From: an uncultured Dehalococcoidia bacterium
Lineage (GTDB): Bacteria > Chloroflexota > Dehalococcoidia > Lucifugimonadales > UBA1123
DNA length: 64,000 nucleotides
Direction: 5' to 3'
NCBI GenBank assembly: GCA_958296105.1
Contig: OY282441.1
Coordinates: 2,191,800-2,255,799 of the forward strand
Position numbers and translations under genes: made by a program. The notes below the pieces were generated by a model, which was not told where the DNA came from, made no database searches, and was given only the letters and a program-made list of their open reading frames with translations. Shown here one piece after another: positions 51,662-60,569 of the stretch. The first letter of the stretch is position 1; each line of letters opens with the position of its first letter.

Positions 51662-51943
51662 CTATCCTTGAGCTTGCTCCTCATCCTTCGTCGGCTCTAT
51701 GAGGCCCATGTCCACGCCCGCTTGGTAGAAGTTTATCGACCACCCCACGCCGAACACGGGCGGCGTAATGACGCGCGGATCGTCCGGGTTCCAGAGGCGG
51801 CTGATCGCCTTTTCGATGGTCGGCGGCCGGAAGTCGAAGGGGATGCGGTAGTAGAGTCCGTGGCTCTTCTTCTCTCGGTATGCGTGAACCGCAGTCGCCG
51901 TGAACACGGCTACCGCGGCAACTCTGACAATAGTCCGAATCAT
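51662..51943 (-). CDS. Small membrane-anchored DUF5808-like protein
   Basis: 93 residues from the ATG at 51943, preferred over the one at 51964 because GGAAGAG lies eight bases upstream. One N-terminal helix (about 5-21) precedes a soluble part with RLWNPDDPRVITPPVFGVGWSINFYQ, the pattern of DUF5808-type proteins (NPDDPR...G-x-G-W-x-x-N). No known function. It is transcribed away from the peptidase gene. Confidence 0.68.
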   Translation of the reverse strand: MIRTIVRVAAVAVFTATAVHAYREKKSHGLYYRIPFDFRPPTIEKAISRLWNPDDPRVITPPVFGVGWSINFYQAGVDMGLIEPTKDEEQAQG

Positions 51944-52076
51944 ATAGAATGCTCTTCCAGTCATGCCGGCGTCTCACAGCCGGCGGGCTTAGTCCAATAA
52001 CTATAGCGCAGACGCAAATGAATTTCGAATCCGTTAGGTGTATCCTGTTCACCACACGAGTTTCGGAGGTGCGAAC

Positions 52077-52757
52077 GTGCGAGGTCGATTGGCGCTGGTG
52101 GGCGGAGACGAGTTCAGGCGCGGCTGCGAGGAGATGGATCGCGCGATAATCGACGCCACAGGCAAAGCCTGCCCCGTCGTGTTCATCGTCCCCACTGCGG
52201 CGGCCTTCGAGAATCCGGCGCGGGCTGCCGAGAACGGGGTTCGGCACTTCGCCGCGCTCGGCGCGGACGCCAGCCCGCTCATGGCGCTGGACGGCGCGCA
52301 GGCGAACGACGCGCATCTGGCAGCCGAGGTCGCTCATGCGGACATCCTCTATCTCACCGGGGGCAATCCCGCCCACCTTCTGGAGACCCTCCGCCAATCG
52401 GCGCTGCTCGACGGCATGATCGCCAAGCTGGACGCAGGCGGGATACTCGCCGGCTCCAGCGCGGGCGCGATGGTGATGGGAAGCTGGATGCGCTTTCGAC
52501 AGTGGCGGCGAGCGCTCGGAATCGCAGACGGAACCGCCATCCTGCCGCACCACGAGCGCGCCGACCCCGACGCCGTTCTCAGCGATCTGTCCGCATCCGC
52601 TCCGGCCGACCTCGATGCCGCGCTCGGAATCGACGGACGCTCCGGCGTCCTGAGCGGGGCGGATGGCTGGACTGCGCTCGGCGCGGGTCGCATCGCCATC
52701 TACGAAAACCAAAGCTGGAAGCGTATCGAATCGGGAGAGACGTTCACTCTAGGCTAA
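52077..52757 (+). CDS. Type 1 glutamine amidotransferase-like, peptidase S51/cyanophycinase-like protein
   Basis: 226 residues from GTG 52077 (GGAGGT just upstream; the frame begins at 52038). N-terminal LALVGGDEF, then the ADILYLTGGNPAHLLETLR segment and the nucleophile elbow AGSSAGAMVMG with the catalytic serine, as in cyanophycinase and dipeptidase E. Likely cleaves an Asp-containing peptide or related substrate; no cyanophycin synthetase is near. Followed 53 bp later by the TPP-domain gene. Confidence 0.85.
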   Translation: MRGRLALVGGDEFRRGCEEMDRAIIDATGKACPVVFIVPTAAAFENPARAAENGVRHFAALGADASPLMALDGAQANDAHLAAEVAHADILYLTGGNPAHLLETLRQSALLDGMIAKLDAGGILAGSSAGAMVMGSWMRFRQWRRALGIADGTAILPHHERADPDAVLSDLSASAPADLDAALGIDGRSGVLSGADGWTALGAGRIAIYENQSWKRIESGETFTLG

Positions 52758-52810
52758 ACACTGCGAGACTGCTGTAAACCGCCGCCAGCCACACGTTCGG
52801 AGAGATTCAC

Positions 52811-53311
52811 ATGACGCAAGAGAGGGTAAGCCCGTCCGCCATCATCGAGCAGTTCAAGAAGAACGGCGTGTCTCATGTCGTTTGGCTGCCCGACACAGAG
52901 ACCAACTTCATGTACAGCCAGATCATAGCGGACGATGATCTGAAGCTGGTGCCGATATGCCGAGAGGGAGAGTCCATGCCCATAGCCGCCGGCCTTTGGA
53001 TCGGCGGCAAGAGGCCTGTCGTATTGATTCAGAACACGGGCATGTTCGAGGCGGGCGACTCGATTCGCGGCATGGGAATAGACTTGGGAATTCCAATGGT
53101 GATGATGGTGGGCTATCGCGGATGGACGGGCGAGGGCGGCGAGATGACCGACTCCGCCGGGGTATATACCGAGCCGATCCTTAACGCCTGGGGCATCAGA
53201 TACTACATGGTGGAGACGGACGAGGACGTCCACCGCATCAGCGAGGCGTTCGAGGACGCCGAGGAGAACCAGACGCTCGTAGCCTGTCTGCTGGGCGCGG
53301 AGTACGGATGA
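52811..53311 (+). CDS. TPP-enzyme N-terminal domain protein, sulfopyruvate/phosphonopyruvate decarboxylase alpha-like
   Basis: 166 residues, the size of an alpha (Pyr-domain) subunit. The conserved glutamate that activates thiamine diphosphate is in REGESMPIAAGLWIGGKRPV, and VLIQNTGMFEAGDSIRGM is also like sulfopyruvate decarboxylase alpha. The ThDP-binding PP domain with GDG...NN (the beta subunit) is absent in the window, so the functional enzyme would need a partner encoded elsewhere. ATG with GGAGAGA upstream. Confidence 0.82.
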   Translation: MTQERVSPSAIIEQFKKNGVSHVVWLPDTETNFMYSQIIADDDLKLVPICREGESMPIAAGLWIGGKRPVVLIQNTGMFEAGDSIRGMGIDLGIPMVMMVGYRGWTGEGGEMTDSAGVYTEPILNAWGIRYYMVETDEDVHRISEAFEDAEENQTLVACLLGAEYG

Positions 53312-53325
53312 CCACTCGAAGGCAG

Positions 53326-53781
53326 TCAGCCGCCGAAGCGCGATTCCATGTCCAGCACCTTGTCCAGCCGCCTCTGGAAGCGCTCCTCCGGCGCGAACTC
53401 CGCCGAGAGAAACGCGCTTGCCAGCTCGCGCGCCAGCTCGCCCCCGATGATCCGAGCGCCCATGCAGAGGACGTTCATGTCGTCATGCTCCACCCCCTGA
53501 TGCGCGGAGTAGGTGTCGTGGCAGACGCTCGCCCTGACGCCCCTGACCTTGTTGGCAGCCACGGACGCGCCCACTCCGCTTCCGCAGATCATTATGCCTC
53601 TGTGGGCGTAGTTGGCGGCTACGGACTCGGCTAGAGGCTTGGCGAAATCGGGGAAGTCGTCCGCCGGGTCCAGCTCGTGCGCCCCTACGTCCACCACCTC
53701 GTGGCCAAGAGACTCGATGAACCCCTTCAGCTCGTCTTTCAAGGCGTATCCGCCATGATCCGCTCCGATGGCGACGCGCAT
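53326..53781 (-). CDS. rpiB: Ribose-5-phosphate isomerase B
   Basis: Interconverts ribose-5-phosphate and ribulose-5-phosphate. 151 residues from ATG 53781, which has GGGGAG upstream; the family's usual length. Begins MRVAIGADHGGYALK, then GIMICGSGVGASVAANK with the catalytic cysteine, and DTYSAHQGVEHDDMNVLCMGARIIG with the expected histidine. The upstream extension to 53898 is not needed. Related sugar-phosphate isomerase LacA/B is possible but RpiB is the simplest call. Confidence 0.93.
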   Translation of the reverse strand: MRVAIGADHGGYALKDELKGFIESLGHEVVDVGAHELDPADDFPDFAKPLAESVAANYAHRGIMICGSGVGASVAANKVRGVRASVCHDTYSAHQGVEHDDMNVLCMGARIIGGELARELASAFLSAEFAPEERFQRRLDKVLDMESRFGG

Positions 53782-53859
53782 AATTGCTCCCCTGTGGTAT
53801 GGTTGCCAGCAGTGTAGAAAGCGAGGCGGCGAGGCGTCAACCCGCACAGGAGAAGTCCC

Positions 53860-54939
53860 ATGAAGATAACCGGCGTCGAGGTGATAGACCTGCGCCACAG
53901 CTGGGGCCCCGCGCGCGATGGCGTCACGAGAGATTGGCCGCTCATCCTAGTACACACAGACGAAGGCGTAACTGGCATGGGCAGGGGCGGCGATCCGGCG
54001 ATTGTCAGGAACGACTTGGCGCCTCTGATCACAGGGCAAGACCCCCGCCTGACCGCCATGATCTGGCAGCGGATGTACGATCACGCATGGCGCTTCAGAG
54101 GGCCGGGAATGGCTGCCATGTCTTCGATAGGCGCGCTGGACGTGGCGCTGTGGGACATCTACGGCAAGAGCTGCGGACAGCCGGTCTGGAAGATGCTGGG
54201 CGGCTTCCGTGAGCGGGTGGACGTGTACGCCGACGGCATAGGGTACGTGGATCAGTCCCCCGATACCGTCGCCAGACTCGTCCGAAAGCACGCAGAGCAG
54301 GGCTATTCCCACGTCAAGTTCCACCTCAGCGGCTACGACGATGACGCGGCGATAGAGAAGGTTCGCCTTGCGCGCGAGGCGGCGGGCGAGGGCATCCGCC
54401 TCATGCTGGACGCTCATCGGATGTGGCATGGGAGCGCGGCAGTGGAGATGGTCCGAAAGTTAGAACCCTACGGTCTCTACTGGATAGAGGAGCCGGTGCG
54501 AGGCGACGACGAGCCGAAGTTCTACAGCATGGTGCGCGAGGCGACCAGCGCGCTGATCGCTGGGGGAGAGGGAGACGGCACGCTGGGCGGCGCTCGCAGG
54601 CTGATCACAGAGGGACGGCTTCAGATACTCCAGACCGACATCCTCATCGGCGGAGGCTTCACTGGCTTGAAGAGATTCGCGGCATTGGCTCAGGCGTATC
54701 ACGTCCCCATCGCTCCGCACGGCGCGCAGTATCCGGACATCAGCTGTCATCTGGCAGCCGCGGCGCCCAACGGCCTCATCGTGCCAGCCTGCCCGGACAT
54801 CGAGCCATATGAGATATGGTCCAAGCTATACTGCCCTCAATTCGAGATAGTCAACGGCGTAATCGAAATGTCGGATCGCCCCGGTCTGGGCTTGGACCTC
54901 GATTGGGATTTCGTCAACGCCCACCGCGTCGAAGACTGA
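53860..54939 (+). CDS. Mandelate racemase/muconate lactonizing enzyme family protein
   Basis: 359 residues, enolase superfamily, second such gene in the window. The metal ligands Asp in MLDAHRMW, Glu in YWIEEPV and Glu in AGGEGDG are visible; the general base Lys is expected in HVKFHL and the other in the usual His position APHGAQYPD. It belongs to the mandelate racemase-like group that acts on sugar acids or similar. It differs clearly from the rhamnonate-like one at 19856-21055. Divergent from rpiB. Confidence 0.85.
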   Translation: MKITGVEVIDLRHSWGPARDGVTRDWPLILVHTDEGVTGMGRGGDPAIVRNDLAPLITGQDPRLTAMIWQRMYDHAWRFRGPGMAAMSSIGALDVALWDIYGKSCGQPVWKMLGGFRERVDVYADGIGYVDQSPDTVARLVRKHAEQGYSHVKFHLSGYDDDAAIEKVRLAREAAGEGIRLMLDAHRMWHGSAAVEMVRKLEPYGLYWIEEPVRGDDEPKFYSMVREATSALIAGGEGDGTLGGARRLITEGRLQILQTDILIGGGFTGLKRFAALAQAYHVPIAPHGAQYPDISCHLAAAAPNGLIVPACPDIEPYEIWSKLYCPQFEIVNGVIEMSDRPGLGLDLDWDFVNAHRVED

Positions 54940-54999
54940 ACATCCGCCTGCGCCGATGATACAATCGACCTCGATCAGCGCCAAACGGAGGAACCCACA

Positions 55000-56988
55000 G
55001 TGCCAGTAACCAGACTCGACATAACCAGCGAGACGCCGTTCGCAGGCGGCCAGTCGTTCGGTAGCGTCGGCCCATACAGCCACCTCAAGGGCAGGGCATA
55101 CTTCTCGGTCGATCCCCTGCATCCGAGCAACCGGACGATCACGGACATCGAGATGGCCCCGCGCGACTCCGAAGGGCGGGTGCGCTTCTCCGCAGACTTC
55201 GAGATGCTCCAGCCCGCCGACCCGGAGCGCGGACGGGGCAGCATGGTATTCGACGTGGTGAACCGCGGTCGCAAGACGATACTCGGCTTCAACAGCGCGG
55301 CGCGATCCATGGACCCCGCCGCGCCGCTGGAAGCGGGCAACGGCTTTCTGATGCGCGAGGGATATACAGTAGTCTGGTGCGGCTGGCAGTGCGACGTTCC
55401 CGACGATCCCCACCTGATCGGACTGGACGCGCCCCCCACGCTGCGGGCGGACGGCAGCCCGATAACCGGCAGGATTCTGCACCAGTTCCAATGCAACGAG
55501 CCGACCAACGTCTTTCTGCTGGCAGACAGAACCCACAACCCGCATCCGCCCACCGACCCCAGCGAGCCGGGCGCGTCCCTGACGGTGCGCGACCATCCCA
55601 ACGCCCCCGCATCCGAGATTCCCAGGGAGCAGTTCCAGTTCGTGCGCGTCGAGGACGAGCAGGTCGAGCCAGACCTCAACCACATCTATCTGAGGGGCGG
55701 ATTCGAGCCGGGCAGGGTGTACCAGCTCGTCTATACCACCACAGGAAGCGACGTGGTGGGGCTGGGCATGGCGTCCGTGCGCGATATAGTCTCGTTCCTC
55801 AAGTACGAGTCCGAGCAGGACGGCAACCCCTGCGCCGGCGCAATAGATTACGCCCACGCATTCGGCGCATCGCAGAGCGGGCGCTTCCTTCGCACCTACA
55901 TCTACTACGGCCTCAACGACGACGAGCGGGGGCGCATGGCGCTGGACGGCATCATCCCCCACGTGGCGGGCGGGATGCGCGGCGAATTCAACCTCCGCTT
56001 CGGACAGCCCTCGAAGGACGTGTGCTACATCATCCCCGAGCTGTACCCGTTCGCAGACACCGAAGTTCCCGACCCTATAAGCGGCGACAGCGACTCTCTG
56101 CTGGCTCGGATGGAGCGGAGCGGGAACTTGCCGAAGATCATGTTCACCAACACCTCCGCCGAGTACTGGCGCGGAGACGCCGCCCTGATACACACGGACT
56201 TCGGCATCATGCGCGACGCCGCTCAGTCAGAGAACGTCCGCCGCTACCACTTCTCCGGCACTATGCACGGCTCCGGCGCGTTCCCGCCGCAGACCATCCG
56301 CGCCATGGACGGGCTGAAGGGGCAGCTTCCCTACAACGCCGTCGACTACTCGCCCATTCAGCGCGCGCTGCTCACGAACCTAGACAGCTGGGTCAGGGAG
56401 GGCAAGCCGCCTCCTGCCTCTCGGCATCCGAGCTTGGACGAGGGAACGGGGGTCGAGTCTTACACCTTGCGCGAGAAGTTCGAGCGCATCCCCGGCGTCG
56501 TTTTCCCGCCGGAAGTCACCCGCGCCATGCGACTGGACTACGGCGAAGAGACACATCTGGGACGCACCCTCGAGCTGCCCGCCGAGCGCGGCGAGGAGTA
56601 CCCGGCAGTGGTATCGGACGTGGACGACGACGGAAACGAGGTGGGCGGAATACGGCTTCCGTCCATCAGCGTTCCGCTGGCGACCAACACCGGCTGGAAC
56701 CTGCGACATCCCGACAACGGCAACCCCGACCTCGTAATAGGTATCACCGGCGGACTTGCCGGCTGGACACTGCCGTTCCACAAGACGAAGGCGGACAGAG
56801 AGGCGGCGGGCGATCCGAGAGCATCCATCGCAGAGCGCTGCGACTCGCGCGATGACTATGTGGAACAGGTCAGGCGCGCTGCGGAGGAGATGGTTTCCGA
56901 TGGCTTCCTCCTCGAAGAGGACGTCGAGCGAGAGACCGAAATGGCGGCAGCGAGGTACGACTACTGGACGAATGGGAACTCCAGATAG
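55000..56988 (+). CDS. Large alpha/beta-hydrolase-domain protein (Abhydrolase_10-like)
   Basis: 662 residues, soluble and without signal peptide. The nucleophile elbow GASQSGRFLRT is present near residue 290, and a catalytic His is plausible in FSGTMHGSGAF (about 420). The size, N-terminal YSHLKGRAYFSVDP and the large insert match the uncharacterised alpha/beta-hydrolase-10 family common in soil and marine bacteria. GTG start at 55000 with GGAGGAA upstream. Reaction unknown; esterase is the best guess. Confidence 0.8.
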   Translation: MPVTRLDITSETPFAGGQSFGSVGPYSHLKGRAYFSVDPLHPSNRTITDIEMAPRDSEGRVRFSADFEMLQPADPERGRGSMVFDVVNRGRKTILGFNSAARSMDPAAPLEAGNGFLMREGYTVVWCGWQCDVPDDPHLIGLDAPPTLRADGSPITGRILHQFQCNEPTNVFLLADRTHNPHPPTDPSEPGASLTVRDHPNAPASEIPREQFQFVRVEDEQVEPDLNHIYLRGGFEPGRVYQLVYTTTGSDVVGLGMASVRDIVSFLKYESEQDGNPCAGAIDYAHAFGASQSGRFLRTYIYYGLNDDERGRMALDGIIPHVAGGMRGEFNLRFGQPSKDVCYIIPELYPFADTEVPDPISGDSDSLLARMERSGNLPKIMFTNTSAEYWRGDAALIHTDFGIMRDAAQSENVRRYHFSGTMHGSGAFPPQTIRAMDGLKGQLPYNAVDYSPIQRALLTNLDSWVREGKPPPASRHPSLDEGTGVESYTLREKFERIPGVVFPPEVTRAMRLDYGEETHLGRTLELPAERGEEYPAVVSDVDDDGNEVGGIRLPSISVPLATNTGWNLRHPDNGNPDLVIGITGGLAGWTLPFHKTKADREAAGDPRASIAERCDSRDDYVEQVRRAAEEMVSDGFLLEEDVERETEMAAARYDYWTNGNSR

Positions 56989-57751
56989 CGGTCTCGATTC
57001 AGAGGTGAGCTCCACGAGCAGACAGATCGGAAAGGCCGGCCTGATTCGCATTCTGGATGAGCTGGACGCTCGGGATGGCATGTTCACTATCTGCGTCTCC
57101 GCCGAGACTCTGGCAGAACGCGAGGATCGTCACCTTCTGCCGGAGTCGGAGCCGCTGCGCTCGCTGGTCTCGAACGCCCTGTCCGACAGCAGCTCGGATA
57201 CGGGGATCGTGGTGTTCGCCACCTCGGAGCGCACAGTGGCGGTCGAGCCGCCGCTGCCGATCTCGCTGGACTTCCGCGCCGAGCGTGTGGACACCTCGCC
57301 GCTGAGAGCGCTGCTGGCGTCCGAGCCGCTCATCGGCATAGTGCTGCTGCGTCTGGAAAGGTACGCCGTTTGCGTCCTGAAGGGCGAGAGACTGCTGGCG
57401 ACCAAGACGGACTCGCGCTACATGAAGAGCCGCCACCGCGCCGGCGGACAGTCTCAGCGGCGGTTCGAGCGCAGCCGCGAGCGCCTGATCCGCGAGCTTT
57501 ACGATAAGACCTGCGAGGTCGCGCGCTCCGTGTTCGCCCCGTACCTGTCGCAGATGGACTGCGTGATGTTCGGCGGCGAGCGCGGCACACTCGACGGGTT
57601 CGCCAAGCGCTGCCGACTGGCGCGGGATCTGAAGCCCAAGACGCTGTCGCGCCGCTTGACTGTGGATCGCCCCAATCGGCGCGCGCTGGAGAGGATGCCC
57701 TATGAGGCGTGGAGGAGCCGCGTGACGATTCTGCATCACCGCGCCGTGTAG
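56972..57751 (+). CDS. VLRF1-like (Vms1/eRF1-type) peptidyl-tRNA hydrolase/release factor
   Basis: 259 residues from ATG 56972, overlapping the end of the hydrolase gene by 17 bp; a GTG at 57005 is also possible. The segment SRYMKSRHRAGGQSQRRFERSRE with GGQSQ at 158-162 is the hallmark of the acVLRF1/Vms1 group, relatives of eRF1, whose glutamine loop reaches the ribosomal peptidyl-transfer centre to cut peptidyl-tRNA on stalled ribosomes. The preceding beta-rich region and the C-terminal LTVDRPNRRALERMPYE fit. Bacterial quality-control role is inferred from the family. Confidence 0.8.
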   Translation: MGTPDSGLDSEVSSTSRQIGKAGLIRILDELDARDGMFTICVSAETLAEREDRHLLPESEPLRSLVSNALSDSSSDTGIVVFATSERTVAVEPPLPISLDFRAERVDTSPLRALLASEPLIGIVLLRLERYAVCVLKGERLLATKTDSRYMKSRHRAGGQSQRRFERSRERLIRELYDKTCEVARSVFAPYLSQMDCVMFGGERGTLDGFAKRCRLARDLKPKTLSRRLTVDRPNRRALERMPYEAWRSRVTILHHRAV

Positions 57752-57860
57752 CCGCCGTCCACCGTCAGCGCGCGCTGGGAGGATGCCCTATGAGGCGTGG
57801 AGGAGCCGCGTGACGATTCTGCATCACCGCGCCGTGTAGCCGCCGTCCACCGTCAGCGCG
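57693..57860. repeat. 88-bp tandem direct duplication across a convergent gene junction
   Basis: ggatgccctatgaggcgtgg and the ~75 bases after it at 57693-57768 recur at 57781-57860 with almost no change (the only seen difference is one base lost just upstream of copy 2). Copy 1 contains the real end of the VLRF1 gene (TAG 57749-57751) plus a ghost of the SDR end; copy 2 contains the real end of the SDR gene. Confidence 0.85.
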
Positions 57861-58594
57861 GCGCCGGTGACGTATCCGGAGTCTTCCGACGCCAGATACA
57901 ATGCGGCGAGGGCGACCTCCTCCGCCCGTCCCAGCCGTCCCATCGGATGCAGGCTTTCGAGATAAGCCAGCGTATCGGGGTCTGCGGTCAGCCCGCTCGT
58001 CATGTTGGTGGCTATGAATCCCGGACAGAGGCAGTTGACCCTGATGTTCTTTCGCGCGCTGTCCACCGCGAGCGTGCGCGTGAGCTGCACCACTCCGCCT
58101 TTCGAGGGCGGATAGGGGTTGAATCCCCCGCCGATTCCCGGTGGATAGCCCACCAGCCCCATCGTAGAGGCCAAGTTGACTACCGATCCCCCGCCAGCCT
58201 TCTCCATTTCGGGGATGGAGTGCCAAGATACCAGATAAGTTCCCTTGAGGTTGACCTCGATCACCCTGTCCCAGACATCCTCGGGCGATGCGCCTTCCCT
58301 CAGCGCGTTGCGGGACGTGACGCCCGCGCTGTTGACCAGAATATCCAGCCGTCCGAACGCGCTGACGGCGTCGCTCACCATGCGGCGCGCGTCCTCGCCG
58401 TTCGTCACGTCTCCCGCGACCGGGACCGCCGTTCCCCCCTCGTCACGGATGGAGCGGACGGTATCCGCCGCCGCCTCTGTGGACAGGTCCGAAGCCGCAA
58501 TCCGCGCCCCCTCCCGCGAGAACAGGATGGATACCGCTCGCCCGATGCCCGAACCCGCGCCCGTGATCAGCGCCGCCTTGCCTTCGAGTCGCAT
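57824..58594 (-). CDS. Short-chain dehydrogenase/reductase (SDR)
   Basis: 256 residues, classical SDR. TGAGSGIG at about 11-18, NSAG in DILVNSAGVTS (a variant of NNAG), catalytic Ser in VNLASTMG, and YPPSK for Tyr and Lys. The C-terminus ends GAALTVDGGYTAR, as usual. Similar in length and architecture to the SDR at 47721-48473 but clearly a different branch. The 3' end lies in the 88-bp tandem repeat. Substrate unknown. Confidence 0.9.
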   Translation of the reverse strand: MRLEGKAALITGAGSGIGRAVSILFSREGARIAASDLSTEAAADTVRSIRDEGGTAVPVAGDVTNGEDARRMVSDAVSAFGRLDILVNSAGVTSRNALREGASPEDVWDRVIEVNLKGTYLVSWHSIPEMEKAGGGSVVNLASTMGLVGYPPGIGGGFNPYPPSKGGVVQLTRTLAVDSARKNIRVNCLCPGFIATNMTSGLTADPDTLAYLESLHPMGRLGRAEEVALAALYLASEDSGYVTGAALTVDGGYTAR

Positions 58595-58667
58595 TCACCT
58601 CACCCCCTTCGGAAAATTTGGAGCGAACACACTGTGGAGGCTATTATAATACGATTGGAGCGAACTC

Positions 58668-59270
58668 GTGACAGACACACTCGGACGGCATGACATGGGC
58701 AGGGGGACGCTGAGCCGCGTCGTGGTAGTCGGCACTTCCGGCGCCGGAAAGACGAGCTTGGCGCGCGCCCTCGCGTCTCGAATGGACGTTCCTCACGTGG
58801 AGTTCGACGCCTATCGCCACGGCCCGAACTGGACGGAGACGCCAGACGACATACTCAGGCGGAATCTGGTGGACGCGCTGGCGGGCGATACGTGGGTAGC
58901 GGACGGCAACTACAGCGTTGCGCGCGACGTGGTCTGGCCGCGAGCAACTGCCATCGTGTGGCTGGACTACCCGTTCCCGCTGGTGTTCTGGCGGCTGTTC
59001 TGGCGCACCATCGGGCGATTCGTAAAGCGCGTCGAGCTTTGGAACGGAAACAGAGAGAAGCTGTGGTGGCACTTCTTCACCAAAGACTCGCTGTTTCTGT
59101 GGGTGTTCAAGACGCACTGGTCGCGCAGAGGCCGCTTGCTCGCCGCGTTCGAGCAGCCCGAATATCGCCACATAGCCGTGTTCCGCATCCGCTCGCCGAG
59201 CGCGGCGCGGTCGCTGCTCGGATCGCTCGACTCCCAAACGGACAGCCTGACGGACAGCCAGACAGACTGA
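58668..59270 (+). CDS. P-loop NTPase, adenylate kinase/topology-modulation (FlaR)-like
   Basis: 200 residues. Walker A GTSGAGKTS at 22-30; HVEFDAYRHGPNW and the ADGNYSVARD segment resemble the FlaR/DNA topology modulation and adenylate-kinase-like small P-loop proteins. The C-terminal half is aromatic-rich (FPLVFWRLFWRTIGRF) and the tail ends in a DSQTDSLTDSQTD repeat. TATAAT (58645-58650) lies 17 bp before the GTG start, so the message has almost no leader. Substrate unknown. Confidence 0.8.
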   Translation: MTDTLGRHDMGRGTLSRVVVVGTSGAGKTSLARALASRMDVPHVEFDAYRHGPNWTETPDDILRRNLVDALAGDTWVADGNYSVARDVVWPRATAIVWLDYPFPLVFWRLFWRTIGRFVKRVELWNGNREKLWWHFFTKDSLFLWVFKTHWSRRGRLLAAFEQPEYRHIAVFRIRSPSAARSLLGSLDSQTDSLTDSQTD

Positions 59271-59283
59271 TCGCGCGCCTCTT

Positions 59284-59607
59284 CTACACGTCCATCATCT
59301 TGTCCGGCGTCAGCAGCTCCATGAACTCTATGCGGCTGCTCTCCACGAACTCCAGCGCCTGCCTGCCGATGGTCAGCGCTTCCTGCGGAAGGTCGTTCCC
59401 GGCGCGCATGGGCGACATCAGCGCCTCCTCCGTCCACTCCAGCACCACCACGTTGGTATCGCCCGGCACGGTGCCGCCGTTGAAATAGACCTTGAACTCG
59501 CTGCGGTGGCCCGCGTCGTGGTAGGCTTGCGCCTGCTTGTGGACTAGGCTCGCCACTCTGCGCGCCTCGCCTCGCTTGGTGTTGAAGATTCTCCGAACCA
59601 GATACAT
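59284..59607 (-). CDS. Small hypothetical protein, possible alpha/beta-barrel (NIPSNAP/ABM-like)
   Basis: 107 residues from the ATG at 59607, which has GGAGG six bases upstream (the ATG two codons earlier is too close to it). N-terminal YLVRRIFNTKRGEARRVASLV and the mid VYFNGGTVPGDTNVVVLEW look like a dimeric ferredoxin-like barrel used for binding small molecules or protein pairing. No recognised catalytic residue. Convergent with the P-loop gene. Confidence 0.55.
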   Translation of the reverse strand: MYLVRRIFNTKRGEARRVASLVHKQAQAYHDAGHRSEFKVYFNGGTVPGDTNVVVLEWTEEALMSPMRAGNDLPQEALTIGRQALEFVESSRIEFMELLTPDKMMDV

Positions 59608-59739
59608 CGTCATCCTCCTCCGAGCTTATGCTTTGACGCCTTCCCGTCACTGCCATCATACCATTTACGCGCCCGTTTCAGCGCGTTTTGCGCGCGCGCA
59701 GCTCGCCACGAAATCGCCATTCCGTAGTAAACTGCCACT

Positions 59740-60540
59740 ATGGACAGCACCGCAATGAACGGATACGGCTCGGCGCGCGTCGAGATCATGGACGTATCCA
59801 AGAGCTTCGACATGGGCGACGACAGGCTGGACGTCCTGAATGACGTCAGCCTAGACGTGGCGCGCGGGGAGTTCGTCTGCCTTCTGGGTCCCAGCGGCTG
59901 CGGCAAGTCGACGCTTCTGCGGCTCATCGGCGGACTGATCGAGCCAACTTCAGGGCAGATAAGAGTCGCAGGGCGGTCGCCGACCGAAGCGCAGGCGGAG
60001 AAGGCGCTCGGCTTCGTGTTTCAAGAGCCTGCGCTTCTGCCGTGGCGCACGGTCGCAGCCAACGTTCGCCTGCCGTTCGAGGTCAACAGACGGCGCGGCG
60101 CGAGCTGCGAACGCGGAGTGGAGCGCCTTATAAATCTGGTGGGACTGGAACACTACTCGGACTACTACCCGCGCCAGCTGTCGGGCGGGATGCGCCAGCG
60201 GGCAGCCTTGGCGCGCGCGCTGGCGGTGGGCGCGCGCGTGCTGCTCATGGACGAGCCGTTTGGCTCGCTGGACGAGATAACCCGCGCCGCGATGCGCTAC
60301 GAGCTGCTGAAGATATGGGACGCCGACAGCAAGACGGTGATATTCGTCACGCACAGCATATCCGAGGCGGTGACGCTGTCGGATCGCGTCGCGGTAATGT
60401 CCAGCCGTCCGGGTAGAATCAGCGGCGTGGTGGATATCGATCTTCCGCGCCCGCGCGCCAGCGGCATGGAGCGGGAGCCGGACTTCTTGAGCTACTCTCG
60501 GACGCTTCACGATCTGCTTCTACAGGGGGGGATGGAATAG
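59740..60540 (+). CDS. ABC transporter ATP-binding protein, SsuB/TauB/ThiZ type
   Basis: 266 residues, ATPase of a nitrate/sulfonate/taurine/pyrimidine-type importer. Walker A GPSGCGKS at 50-57, signature LSGGMRQRAALARAL, Walker B VLLMDEPFGSLDE and the switch histidine in FVTHSISEAV. A TAAACT box lies eight bases before the start, so the leader is very short. Operon head; the permease follows after 29 bp. Confidence 0.93.
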   Translation: MDSTAMNGYGSARVEIMDVSKSFDMGDDRLDVLNDVSLDVARGEFVCLLGPSGCGKSTLLRLIGGLIEPTSGQIRVAGRSPTEAQAEKALGFVFQEPALLPWRTVAANVRLPFEVNRRRGASCERGVERLINLVGLEHYSDYYPRQLSGGMRQRAALARALAVGARVLLMDEPFGSLDEITRAAMRYELLKIWDADSKTVIFVTHSISEAVTLSDRVAVMSSRPGRISGVVDIDLPRPRASGMEREPDFLSYSRTLHDLLLQGGME

Positions 60541-60569
60541 ACAGGCAATCCACAGATAAGGTCTCGCCG

